Below the pieces are notes generated by a model. The model was not told the DNA's origin. It searched no databases and saw nothing but the letters and a program-made list of their open reading frames with translations. This document shows positions 1 through 8,596 of a stretch of 35,594 nt of DNA, in pieces (within the stretch, counting starts at the first letter, position 1; each line of letters begins with the position of its first letter). Source of the stretch: Promethearchaeota archaeon (GTDB lineage Archaea; Asgardarchaeota; Lokiarchaeia; Sigyniarchaeales; SOKP01); contig JAGXOA010000217.1 of assembly GCA_019894715.1 (NCBI GenBank), positions 1-35,594 of the forward strand, given 5' to 3'. The position numbers and the translations under genes are program-made.

Positions 1-1
1 A

Positions 2-184
2 AGTCATATTGATCGAGATCTTAATTCAGCGATTAATATTATGGTATATTTCCTTGATATAAAGGATACCTTTGATTTCCTATCGCATCAATCCTCTGTG
101 AACGAGGAATCATTCCTATCACATTGGGATGGTTTTCTACGATATACAGACCAATCCGTACTAGAAGCGATTGTGCACTCGTAG
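2..184 (+). pseudogene. tnpB: C-terminal end of TnpB/OrfB (IS200/IS605 family), truncated by the window edge
   Basis: Frame from nt 2 reads SHIDRDLNSAINIMVYFLDIKDTF...SVLEAIVHS*, matching the TnpB 'DRDxNAAxNI' C-terminal motif; followed at once by an IS605-type hairpin. Cannot tell whether the whole gene is intact. Confidence 0.8.
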
Positions 185-217
185 GAAGCCACGGCCTTTA
201 GGCCGTGTGTAGTTCAC
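184..217 (+). repeat. IS605-type right-end hairpin (omega-RNA 3' end-like)
   Basis: GGAAGCCACGGCCTTTAGGCCGTGTGTAGTTCAC directly after the TnpB stop; same core as the palindrome at 33937-33974. Confidence 0.75.
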
Positions 218-313
218 TAAAATTACATATCAAAATATCTAAATTTTTATATTGCTTTTATTTTATTATAAAAATATACATGATAGATAAATCAAAAGAA
301 AATCTAAGGAGAT

Positions 314-1033
314 ATGATAAGTCATAATAATTTGATTATCCGATTTTTTCATCAGATAAATTTACGGCTAACTAATCTAAAATTATTAAAATTTTGTGTT
401 ATATCAGCACCATCAATATTCATTTTTGGACTGTTTATTGGTGTTGTTATCGCATTCTTTTTTGGACCTGAAAGTTATAATATATGGGATAATTATATTT
501 CTGATTTAGGCTCAATAAATTATACACCAGCACCATATTTTCTGGATTTTAGTGCAATGATTACAGCCATTCTACTTATTCCTGTATTTACTCATTTTGT
601 CAAGCTTCTTTTTCAAAAATCCGAAGTTAAAAAAGATGGATTATGGAAAATCTTTCATTTTATCATGAGAATTCTAATAGTAATCGGCTATATTTTTCTT
701 CTACTATCTATTATTGGATTATTTGGTATTGGATTATTTAGTGAAGATAGAACTACGGAATTAGGGCTTCATTTAATATTTTCATTTGTAGTGTTTGGTG
801 CTTTTTCATTTTCTGCATATTTTATTGGAACTGTTATAATATTGAAAAAAACTTCCTTTTTTAGAGTGATCGGATTATTTATGATTTGTACTACTCCTAC
901 TTTTGCAATTTTATTTATAATAAATCCAGAAAACTTAACAAGACCATTTATTGAATGGATGATGTTTTTATCAATATGTGTCTGGCTTCTCTTAATTGAT
1001 CTAATAGTATATAACAAACTAAAAAAAAAGTGA
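314..1033 (+). CDS. DUF998-like multi-pass membrane protein
   Basis: 239 aa, about 6 hydrophobic segments; 'NIWDNYISDLGSINYTPAPYFLDFSAMI' resembles the DUF998 signature. Confidence 0.65.
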   Translation: MISHNNLIIRFFHQINLRLTNLKLLKFCVISAPSIFIFGLFIGVVIAFFFGPESYNIWDNYISDLGSINYTPAPYFLDFSAMITAILLIPVFTHFVKLLFQKSEVKKDGLWKIFHFIMRILIVIGYIFLLLSIIGLFGIGLFSEDRTTELGLHLIFSFVVFGAFSFSAYFIGTVIILKKTSFFRVIGLFMICTTPTFAILFIINPENLTRPFIEWMMFLSICVWLLLIDLIVYNKLKKK

Positions 1034-1093
1034 ATCTCTGATTATTTATTTTTAATATTAATTTAATATTCTTAAATTAATTGACATTATTAA

Positions 1094-1768
1094 TTAGTTA
1101 TTGTGAAAATATAGATAATTTACAAGAAATGTGCTAAGAAGAATTGCCCGATCAATCTTAGAGTCAAGGATCCTTAAGAGATAATTATTTCTGGATCCTT
1201 GCTTATTTGGACTCTGAATTATATCTTTAAAATTATTGATATGGCCAAATTCTGCAACAATTTGATTATTTACAGCATAGCTCTTGATTTTATATGTAAA
1301 TGATTTTGTTCTATAAATCCCAAACCACTTTTCTTTAAATGGAGATTCTACATAGAATTGCATTAACGAAGTTGAAAAGGGTGATTTCTTTATTTTGGCA
1401 AGGATTTTACCATTTACATCTGATATTTTATATGTTTTTGAAATTGAAAGAAGTACGGGTGATATTGTAAGAACTAGCCCCTCTTTTTCATCATAAATCT
1501 CTCCAATTAAATTTAAAGAAGTGTCTCTAATTCCAAATCTACCAATTTTTTGATTATCGTCATTATAAATTTCATTATCTTTCATATTGAAAATATAAAG
1601 GTTATTTTCTGTTTCAAAAATAGAACTCTGATAACTATCTGGAATATAAATTTGATCTTTCAATACTATACCATCTCTTGGAAGAGATGATGAACTTACT
1701 CTTCTACCGCATTTCTCACAAAATCGAATGCTCAGTGTTATTTTATTTCCACAAAATTCGCATAACAT
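1094..1768 (-). CDS. Zinc-ribbon protein with LURP-one/Tubby-C-like beta domain
   Basis: N-terminal CEFCGNK...CEKCGRR; remainder (IFNMKDNEIYNDDNQKIGRFGIRD...KIKKSPFSTSLMQFYVESPFKEKWFGI) resembles LURP-one-related/scramblase-like repeats. Confidence 0.55.
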   Translation of the reverse strand: MLCEFCGNKITLSIRFCEKCGRRVSSSSLPRDGIVLKDQIYIPDSYQSSIFETENNLYIFNMKDNEIYNDDNQKIGRFGIRDTSLNLIGEIYDEKEGLVLTISPVLLSISKTYKISDVNGKILAKIKKSPFSTSLMQFYVESPFKEKWFGIYRTKSFTYKIKSYAVNNQIVAEFGHINNFKDIIQSPNKQGSRNNYLLRILDSKIDRAILLSTFLVNYLYFHNN

Positions 1769-1789
1769 CTATGATTCCATATATTGTCT

Positions 1790-3216
1790 TTACTTATTAA
1801 AATTTTTTATATATGTAATTATTTTTTTTCGTTTTTCTAAAGCCTGCTCAGCTGCATGATTTATTTTTTCTTCCATTTTCTCGATGTGTACTGGAGTTTC
1901 TTCACCTATCTCCTGTTTAATCTTTGTATAGGCGGATTCTCTAAACTTTGGTAAGAATTCTTTTGAATCTTCCCCTTCAAATATAATAGATACTGTTTTA
2001 GAATCATCAACATAACCTATTTCATTGCATTTTATATTATTCTTCCTTAATAATTGCGTTATTCCTTTGGAATCATCTGGAGAGCAATAAATCAATAATG
2101 AATCTAATGATACTCCTAAATAATCAACCCCTAATCTTTCTAATAATTCTAATATAATTGGATTTACAAGATTTTTAACTTGTTTTTCGAAAATAGTCAC
2201 TCCGCAATCTGCTTCATAATTTATTTCATAAAGATCTCCCCGAAGACCTCCATTAGTAACATCACACATAGCATGAATTACATCTTTATAAGCTGAATTT
2301 AATAATAATTCACAAGCTTCTAAGAATTTAATATTCATAGTTTCCTTTACCACCTCATGATTTCCAGAATAAATTGCTGTTGTTGAAATTGTGCCTCCTC
2401 CAGCACCTTCAGTCATTAATATTTTATCTCCTTGTTTTATATTTCTCCTAGCAAATAAATTCCCTTTGGTAATTCCAATTCCTCCTATACCTCCTACTAA
2501 TCGAGTACCTATAACCATATCTCCTCCAATCCTTAAAGTTGATCCCGCTGTTAAAGGTACATTTGCTAATTCACATATAGTAGAGATTCCCGCCATAAAA
2601 TCAAAAAGTTTTCCAACATCTGCATCATCTCCCAAATGAACATCTACTAAAATTGAAATTGGTTTTGCTCCTTTAACATACAAATCTCTTAAAGTGGCTC
2701 TCGATACGTTTATGTAAGAAAATTACATTAAATTACGTGAAAACCACATAAAAAAGGAAAATCACTAAGTCTTGAGTGAATTCCCTCCATTTTTGAGACT
2801 ATTATTAGATTATTGGAAAAACTGTTCTCTTTTTCAAATCCTTTTATATCTTGTATTCGAACAGCTCCTGCATCATCCAAAGCACTTGGTGCAAGAAAAG
2901 GGATCTTTTCGATCTTAGATAACTTTCCCAATAATTTATGAACAAAAAAGTCCCCTGCTCCTCTACATCCAACTCCTTGCTTTCCTGAACTAACATTCGC
3001 CATAGGAATCTCTAATAATTCTTTGATAAAAAAATTAGAAAGCTGTGATATATCACTTTTTTTACATTCTTCATAAACCGCTTTCGCATAAGTATAAGCC
3101 AAAACTTTATCTATATCTTTAAAATCAAGATATTCTTGAACCAATCTTTCAATAATATCATCTTCAGAAAATCCTTTTTGAATCAATCTCCTTGTTAATC
3201 CTTCTAAATCACTCAA
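1790..3216 (-). CDS. AIR synthase-related protein (PurM/SelD-like fold), reading frame interrupted by a 29-nt insert
   Basis: ORFs 2728..3216 and 1790..2683 form one family protein; removing 29 nt (2705-2733) joins GFHV to SRATLRDLYVKGAKPISI in frame, which is the expected family sequence. Confidence 0.8.
2705..2738. repeat. Short insert with inverted-repeat core (TTATGTAA-gaaaa-TTACATTAA) flanked by TACGT/ACGTA direct repeats
   Basis: Plus strand TACGT TTATGTAAGAAAATTACATTAAAT TACGT inside the AIR-synthase-like gene. Confidence 0.8.
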
Positions 3217-3432
3217 AAATAAAACCTTCGATTTATTTATTTAAATTTTAATATATACTAGTTTATATTAAATTATAAAATTATGAATATCATAGACAGA
3301 ATCTATAAATCCACTTTAAGTATCCTTTTTAACAAACATATCAAAAATAAGTGTTCAAAAAATTTAAAAAATAAAAATTTCTTTTTTTTTGCAAAAAGTA
3401 ATTGATTATCTCAAACTAAATAATCTCGTTTT

Positions 3433-3810
3433 TTAAACTTTAAAATTATTCATATTTATTACTTTTTCAATATTCTGTATCAATTTATTCATTGTAAACG
3501 GTTTATTTTTAAAACTTACGGCACCTATAGACATAGCTTTCTCTTTTATAGTTGTATCCGCACTGGCAAAAATGATCTTTGAATTTATATTGATCTTTAA
3601 AATTTCTTCAGCAGCTTCCAAACCATTTTTTATTGGCATTCTATGATCCATGATAATAACATCTGGTTTATTTTGAAGTTCTTTATATATATTAATAGCT
3701 TCTTGTCCGTTTTGTGCTGAAGCTATTACTTCATATCCATTTAATACTAAAACTTTTCTATATAAAATACTTAAAAATTCATCATCTTCAACAATAAATA
3801 TTGAGACCAT
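3433..3810 (-). CDS. Stand-alone response regulator receiver domain protein (CheY-like)
   Basis: FIVEDDEFLSILYRKVL...PDVIIMDHRMPIKNGLEA...IIFASADTT...GAVSFKNKPFTMNKL: acidic pocket, phospho-Asp, T/S and K residues present. Confidence 0.9.
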   Translation of the reverse strand: MVSIFIVEDDEFLSILYRKVLVLNGYEVIASAQNGQEAINIYKELQNKPDVIIMDHRMPIKNGLEAAEEILKININSKIIFASADTTIKEKAMSIGAVSFKNKPFTMNKLIQNIEKVINMNNFKV

Positions 3811-4077
3811 TCGCTTATACTCACTTTTTAAAAATATAGTTAACTTATTTTTTCTATTTATAATTTCATATAAAATTTTTTGAATAAAGCCTTATCATCT
3901 GATTACAAATATCTATAATATAGATTATTAGTTATTTAATATTTTCCAAAAAAAAACTTCTAATTAAATAGACATTTGGAAAAGAATCAATATTTCTCCT
4001 TTTTTTAAGCTATTTTTGAGATATAAACAAAAAAAATATATATGTAATCTTATATTAAAAATATTAAGCAGAAACTA

Positions 4078-4500
4078 ATGGTGTATAATTTTATGTTGAA
4101 AAATGTAAATTATTTTTTATTTATTGTCAGTCAGAAAAATTGGGAAATTATAAAATCAGATAAAATAATTGGAACTGATAATCAAAAAACATTTAAAAAG
4201 ATAATGTCAAATGATAAAATACTTGTATATATTAATGGAATTTCTGAAATAAAAGCACTATATAACGTTATAGAAAAATATGAAGATCATGATCAATTAT
4301 TTATTGATAGAAATTATCCCTACAGATTTAAAATCAATGAAATAGAATTTTTTGATGAAAAGATTGATTTTAAAGAACTTGTACATAAGTTAAAATTCAT
4401 TAAAAATAAGGATAAATGGTATACCCATATTGGGGGATTGAAAGGAGCAACCCAAATTTCCTTAAGAGACTATACTGCTCTAATAAAAGCTCTAGTCTAA
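4078..4500 (+). CDS. EVE/PUA-like domain protein
   Basis: NYFLFIVSQKNWEIIKSDKIIG...NDKILVYINGISEIKALYNVIEKYEDHDQLFIDRNYPYRFKI: EVE-type pattern. Actual start may be the ATG at 4093. Confidence 0.65.
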   Translation: MVYNFMLKNVNYFLFIVSQKNWEIIKSDKIIGTDNQKTFKKIMSNDKILVYINGISEIKALYNVIEKYEDHDQLFIDRNYPYRFKINEIEFFDEKIDFKELVHKLKFIKNKDKWYTHIGGLKGATQISLRDYTALIKALV

Positions 4501-4541
4501 TATAATTTTTTATTGTAAACTCTTTTTTTTATTATCTCTAT

Positions 4542-4847
4542 CATAAAGTAGTTCATTTTATACTCGTAGATATATTTTTTGCTTCTAGCAAACTCTGTTC
4601 ATGTTGTGGTTGGAAAAACAACACCCTTACTTTACAAGAAAGAGTATGGGCATGCTTAAATTGTGGTGCTTCTCATGATAGAGATGAAAATGTTTTCTTT
4701 AATCTAAGAGAGGAAGATATTAGAATCTTGCAAAAAGAGAGAGACATCACAATCATCCATTATATATCTACCGTTGGGACAGCGGGAAGTAACACCTTTG
4801 AAGATAATGTAAGTCCTAAAGAGATTCTTCAGAATCTTTTTAGGTAA
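4542..4847 (+). pseudogene. tnpB: TnpB C-terminal remnant (zinc finger to stop)
   Basis: Frame reads HKVVHFILVDIFFASSKLCSCCGWKNNTLTLQERVWACLNCGASHDRDENVFFNL...STVGTAGSNTFEDNVSPKEILQNLFR*; the N-terminal part is absent. Confidence 0.85.
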
Positions 4848-4857
4848 TTTTCAAGGA

Positions 4858-4896
4858 AGAAGGAATCCATCACCTTTTAGGGTGTGATAGTTCAGG
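4858..4896 (+). repeat. IS605-type right-end hairpin
   Basis: AGAAGGAATCCATCACCTTTTAGGGTGTGATAGTTCAGG, just downstream of the TnpB remnant. Confidence 0.65.
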
Positions 4897-5093
4897 AAGG
4901 GAATGAGTTTAGAGAAATATGTTTTAAATTCAGTTTAAACGGGTATAAATAAACAATATTTAATATAAAATAAGATTCAGTCCCTTTTTATAATTTTTTC
5001 ATAATTATTATCAGAATTTATATATTTTTATGAATTTTAAAAACACAGCTAGAACAAATTTTAGGCTAAATTTAATTATAAGAATGTTCAAAT

Positions 5094-6098
5094 TTGAAAA
5101 TTAGAATTACAACACCTTGCAGAATACATTTGTCTCTTATTGATGAAAATGGATATACTGGTCGAGTAGATGGTGGTATTGGTCTGATGCTTAATCAACC
5201 TAATGTAGTATTTGAAGCATCGAATTCCGCAAAAGAATTTAAAATTGAGGCTCATAAATATTATCGAGAATCTATTGAAATTATAAATGAAAAAGCTTCA
5301 AAAATATTCAAAAAATATAATATCAATAATAAAAACTTTCATTTTAACCTTATAAAATATTATCCTTCTCATGTTGGACTTGGTTCTAAAACACAATTAA
5401 GTCTTGCAATTGCTAATTCAATTGCGAAACTTAAAAATCTCGAAATTAATCATAGAGAATTAACTAAAATAGTAGAGAGAGGAGGAACTTCTGGAATTGG
5501 CTGGAAAGGATTCTTAACAGGTGGTTTCATTTTAGATGCTGGACATGAATTTGGTATTGGAAAAGAGAAAGAAAATTTTCTTCCTTCATCCGCTTCAAAA
5601 TCAGCAGATCCTGCTTTAACTCTTCTTAGATATGATATACCTGAAAATTGGCGTTTTGTTTTAACTATACCTAATATAAAAAAAGGAGCATATGGTGATG
5701 AGGAGGTGTCTATATTTAAAAAATATACTCCTATTCCAAAAGAAGAAGTAAATGAAGTATCTCACCAAATACTAATGAAAATTATTCCTGGCCTGCTTAA
5801 AAATGATTTAGATTGTTTTGGAGAGGGATTAAAAAGTATTCAATCAATTGGATTTAAGAAAATTGAAATTAAATTACAGAATAAAGTTGTGAAAGATCTT
5901 TTAAATTTTATAGATAATTATGGTGCAAAGGCATATGGTATGAGTTCCTTTGGGCCTAGTGTAGTTGGTATTGTTGATTCGGATTTTCAAGCAAAAAAAA
6001 TGCTTCAAGCAATTCAAGATCATCTTAAAGATATTGGTGGACATTTTTATATTTGCAAACCAAACAATATTGGAGCTAAATACGAAATTATTGAATAG
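5094..6098 (+). CDS. mptG: Beta-ribofuranosylaminobenzene 5'-phosphate synthase (RFAP synthase; GHMP superfamily; tetrahydromethanopterin biosynthesis)
   Basis: TPCRIHLSLIDENGYTGRVDGGIGLML...HVGLGSKTQLSLAIANSIAKL...GTSGIGWKGFLTGGFILDAGH; TTG start. Confidence 0.88.
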   Translation: MKIRITTPCRIHLSLIDENGYTGRVDGGIGLMLNQPNVVFEASNSAKEFKIEAHKYYRESIEIINEKASKIFKKYNINNKNFHFNLIKYYPSHVGLGSKTQLSLAIANSIAKLKNLEINHRELTKIVERGGTSGIGWKGFLTGGFILDAGHEFGIGKEKENFLPSSASKSADPALTLLRYDIPENWRFVLTIPNIKKGAYGDEEVSIFKKYTPIPKEEVNEVSHQILMKIIPGLLKNDLDCFGEGLKSIQSIGFKKIEIKLQNKVVKDLLNFIDNYGAKAYGMSSFGPSVVGIVDSDFQAKKMLQAIQDHLKDIGGHFYICKPNNIGAKYEIIE

Positions 6099-6106
6099 AT
6101 AGAAAA

Positions 6107-6505
6107 ATGATAGGAAAAAAAGCTAAAAAGTATTTTTCAAAGGATCTCAATATTAGAGAGAGAGCATGTTTTGAATCTGGAATAAAACTTGGCGCTCTTT
6201 ATCATATTTTATGTGGAATTCCCATATCATCAGATGAAAATACAGTTTCTTCAATTGAAAAAGGTATAGCTTCTGCAATATCTTGTCAGCCATATGTTAA
6301 AACTGTAAATATTTGCTTAGATAGGAATAAAATAATTAAAAATAAATCTAATGAATTTGATTATGATGAAATTACAGGAAAAATAATTCAAGCAGAGCTA
6401 ATTTTAAAATTCGAAACTGTAGAAATATTGGCAAAAATAGATTGGATTGAAGATTTGGATTATCCTCTAATGTATATTGAAAAGATTAGCGAGATAAACT
6501 CTTAG
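6107..6505 (+). CDS. mptD: MptD-like archaeal dihydroneopterin aldolase
   Basis: RERACFESGIKLGALYHILCGIPIS..TVSSIEKGIASAISCQPYV matches the MptD family; immediately follows RFAP synthase. Confidence 0.8.
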   Translation: MIGKKAKKYFSKDLNIRERACFESGIKLGALYHILCGIPISSDENTVSSIEKGIASAISCQPYVKTVNICLDRNKIIKNKSNEFDYDEITGKIIQAELILKFETVEILAKIDWIEDLDYPLMYIEKISEINS

Positions 6506-7244
6506 GTAATAAATCCCGAATATATAATTCAATCAGATTAAAAGTTTTTATTATAGTTATATTATCTGAAAATCTTGTTGTTCTTCTCTTATTTTCAATA
6601 ATTTCATTATGTATTTTTTTTATTAAATTAGTATTGTCCTTGTCATAAGCAATCTTAAGCCTTGTTGCTAATATTATTGATTCTAAAGCAATATTTTCTG
6701 AGCGATTAAAAAGTTTATATGATTCTCTAAATTTACTATAAGTTAGAATCTTAACCTTAACCTCTGATAGAGTTGATTCTCCTAAATCATCTTTTTTATT
6801 TTCAAGGATTTCTGTATCTAATCTACAAATAAAGATTAACCATGATTGATTTACATAAGGTAAATTATTAATTATTGATTTAAAAGTAGTCTGAAAATTC
6901 TCTCGTACTATTTTATTTTTAGACAAGTCTATATAATCATAATATTTAATTGGAAATGTTCCAATTTGATTTGATGATCTTGGTTCCTTTAAAGATGCTA
7001 ACGCAAATAAATAAACATTGTTGATGAAATTGATACATAAATAACCATTTTTTTTCAAATTTTGATAAGTGTTTGTATTTATATATGGTCTAATTGTAAA
7101 GGTATTTTCTCTCGATAATCTTATTCCCATACTTGATGTGTTTAGAATCATCCTATCATGGGTATCCTCATAATAAAATGTTGTTATTAATGTTTCGTAC
7201 AGATAATCATATTCAATACCAAAATCTTTGGGATTAATTTTCAT
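6486..7244 (-). CDS. DUF447-family protein (flavin-reductase-like fold), associated with methanopterin gene clusters
   Basis: YETLITTFYYEDTHDRMILNTSSMGIRLSRENTFTIRPYINTNTYQNLKKNGYLCINFINNVYLFALASL matches the DUF447 pattern; genomic context agrees. Confidence 0.7.
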   Translation of the reverse strand: MKINPKDFGIEYDYLYETLITTFYYEDTHDRMILNTSSMGIRLSRENTFTIRPYINTNTYQNLKKNGYLCINFINNVYLFALASLKEPRSSNQIGTFPIKYYDYIDLSKNKIVRENFQTTFKSIINNLPYVNQSWLIFICRLDTEILENKKDDLGESTLSEVKVKILTYSKFRESYKLFNRSENIALESIILATRLKIAYDKDNTNLIKKIHNEIIENKRRTTRFSDNITIIKTFNLIELYIRDLLPKSLSR

Positions 7245-7492
7245 TTGAACATTTACATCTCGAATTTGATTTTAACTAATTATTAACTATTCTTCTATTA
7301 TTATTGTATTGATTTCAGGTTATCAATTTTATTAAAAACCGTTGATATTATTTAATGATTTTAATAAAAATTTATAATAAATATCAATATTTTTATTTTT
7401 TTTTTTGATGATATTTATCATTGATATACTTTAAAAATTTAAATTATAATAATTTTAGACAAAATAATAAGATAAAAAAATAAAAATTAAAA

Positions 7493-8596
7493 ATGACACC
7501 CATTACTTTTGGAATAGATCCTGGATCAATGAGTTGGGATTTTATAGCATTAGATGATGATAAGATCATATTAGATACCTCTATATCTACAAAAAAGATA
7601 TTAGAAGATCCAGATAGGGTAATCACAATTATAGATTCATTAAATAATAAAAAAAAGATTGATCTAATGGTTGCCCCTAGCGGGTTTGGGCTTCCATTAA
7701 AAAATATAAATGATCTAACTGAGAAGGATATTTTTCTTACTTTATTAAAATTTAATACCCAAGATAAAGAAAAGTTAGTGGGACTTGGAGAAATATTAAA
7801 AATAATTAAAAATAAAAACATTCCTGGAGTTATTGTTCCAAGTGTTAAACATCTTCCAACTGTTCCAAGATTTAGAAAAATAAATAAAATTGATATGGGA
7901 ACAGCAGATAAACTATGTACAGCAGTAATAGGGATAAAAGATCAGACAGAAAAATTTCAAATTCCTCCTGAAGAATCTAAATTTATCATGGTTGAGATTG
8001 GATATGCATTTTCAGCAGTTTTGGCTATTGAAAATGGACAAATTATTGATGGAATTGGGGGGTCAAATATCATGGGTTTTAGAGCATGTGGAAGTTTAGA
8101 TGGAGAATTAGCTTATTTAATTGGAGATATAAAGAAAAACAATATCTATAAGGGTGGTGTTGCATATATCTCGGGGGATTCAAATCTAAGTTTAAAAGAA
8201 ATAATGATTTTGGCAGAAAAAGATGATCATATTAATTGTGCTTTTAAATCATACATATCAAGTGTAGAAAAAGCAGTATTTGGAATTTCCTCCTCTTTTA
8301 CAAATAGAAATAATATCAAAGAAATTTTATTAGCTGGAAGGGGTGCTGAAAATAATTATTTGAGAAAAAATATAATTGATTCTCTCAACACTATAGCACC
8401 AGTGAGACTAATGAAATCTTATACTCAAATAGCTAAAAGGGCAGCTCAAGGAGCTGCTTTTATTGCGAATGGGCTATTGGAAGGTAAATCTAAATCAATT
8501 GTTGATAATTTAAAGATTAAAGAATCTTCTGGGTCTATATTAGATGATATATATGTTCCCTTTAATAAAGAAAGATTTAACAGTGATGTAAATTAG
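7493..8596 (+). CDS. DUF1464 family (ASKHA / butyrate-kinase-like) protein
   Basis: TFGIDPGSMSWDFIALDD...LPTVPRFRKINKIDMGTADKLCTAVIGI...GIGGSNIMGFRACGSLDGELAYLIG. Confidence 0.75.
   Translation: MTPITFGIDPGSMSWDFIALDDDKIILDTSISTKKILEDPDRVITIIDSLNNKKKIDLMVAPSGFGLPLKNINDLTEKDIFLTLLKFNTQDKEKLVGLGEILKIIKNKNIPGVIVPSVKHLPTVPRFRKINKIDMGTADKLCTAVIGIKDQTEKFQIPPEESKFIMVEIGYAFSAVLAIENGQIIDGIGGSNIMGFRACGSLDGELAYLIGDIKKNNIYKGGVAYISGDSNLSLKEIMILAEKDDHINCAFKSYISSVEKAVFGISSSFTNRNNIKEILLAGRGAENNYLRKNIIDSLNTIAPVRLMKSYTQIAKRAAQGAAFIANGLLEGKSKSIVDNLKIKESSGSILDDIYVPFNKERFNSDVN

Noticed and set aside
769-1017. Antisense ORF inside the DUF998-like gene
   Set aside because: Shadow ORF in AT-rich coding sequence; same reasoning for 2391..2639, 7444..7821, 11775..12035, 13189..13548, 14001..14288, 15794..15988, 23720..24157, 27002..27232, 27346..27600, 32260..32448, 32487..32762 and 35110..35385.
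2705-2738. Canonical archaeal bulge-helix-bulge intron in the AIR-synthase-like gene
   Set aside because: The predicted fold puts bulges on one strand only and lacks the standard 3-4-3 arrangement; kept only as a weak alternative in the finding.
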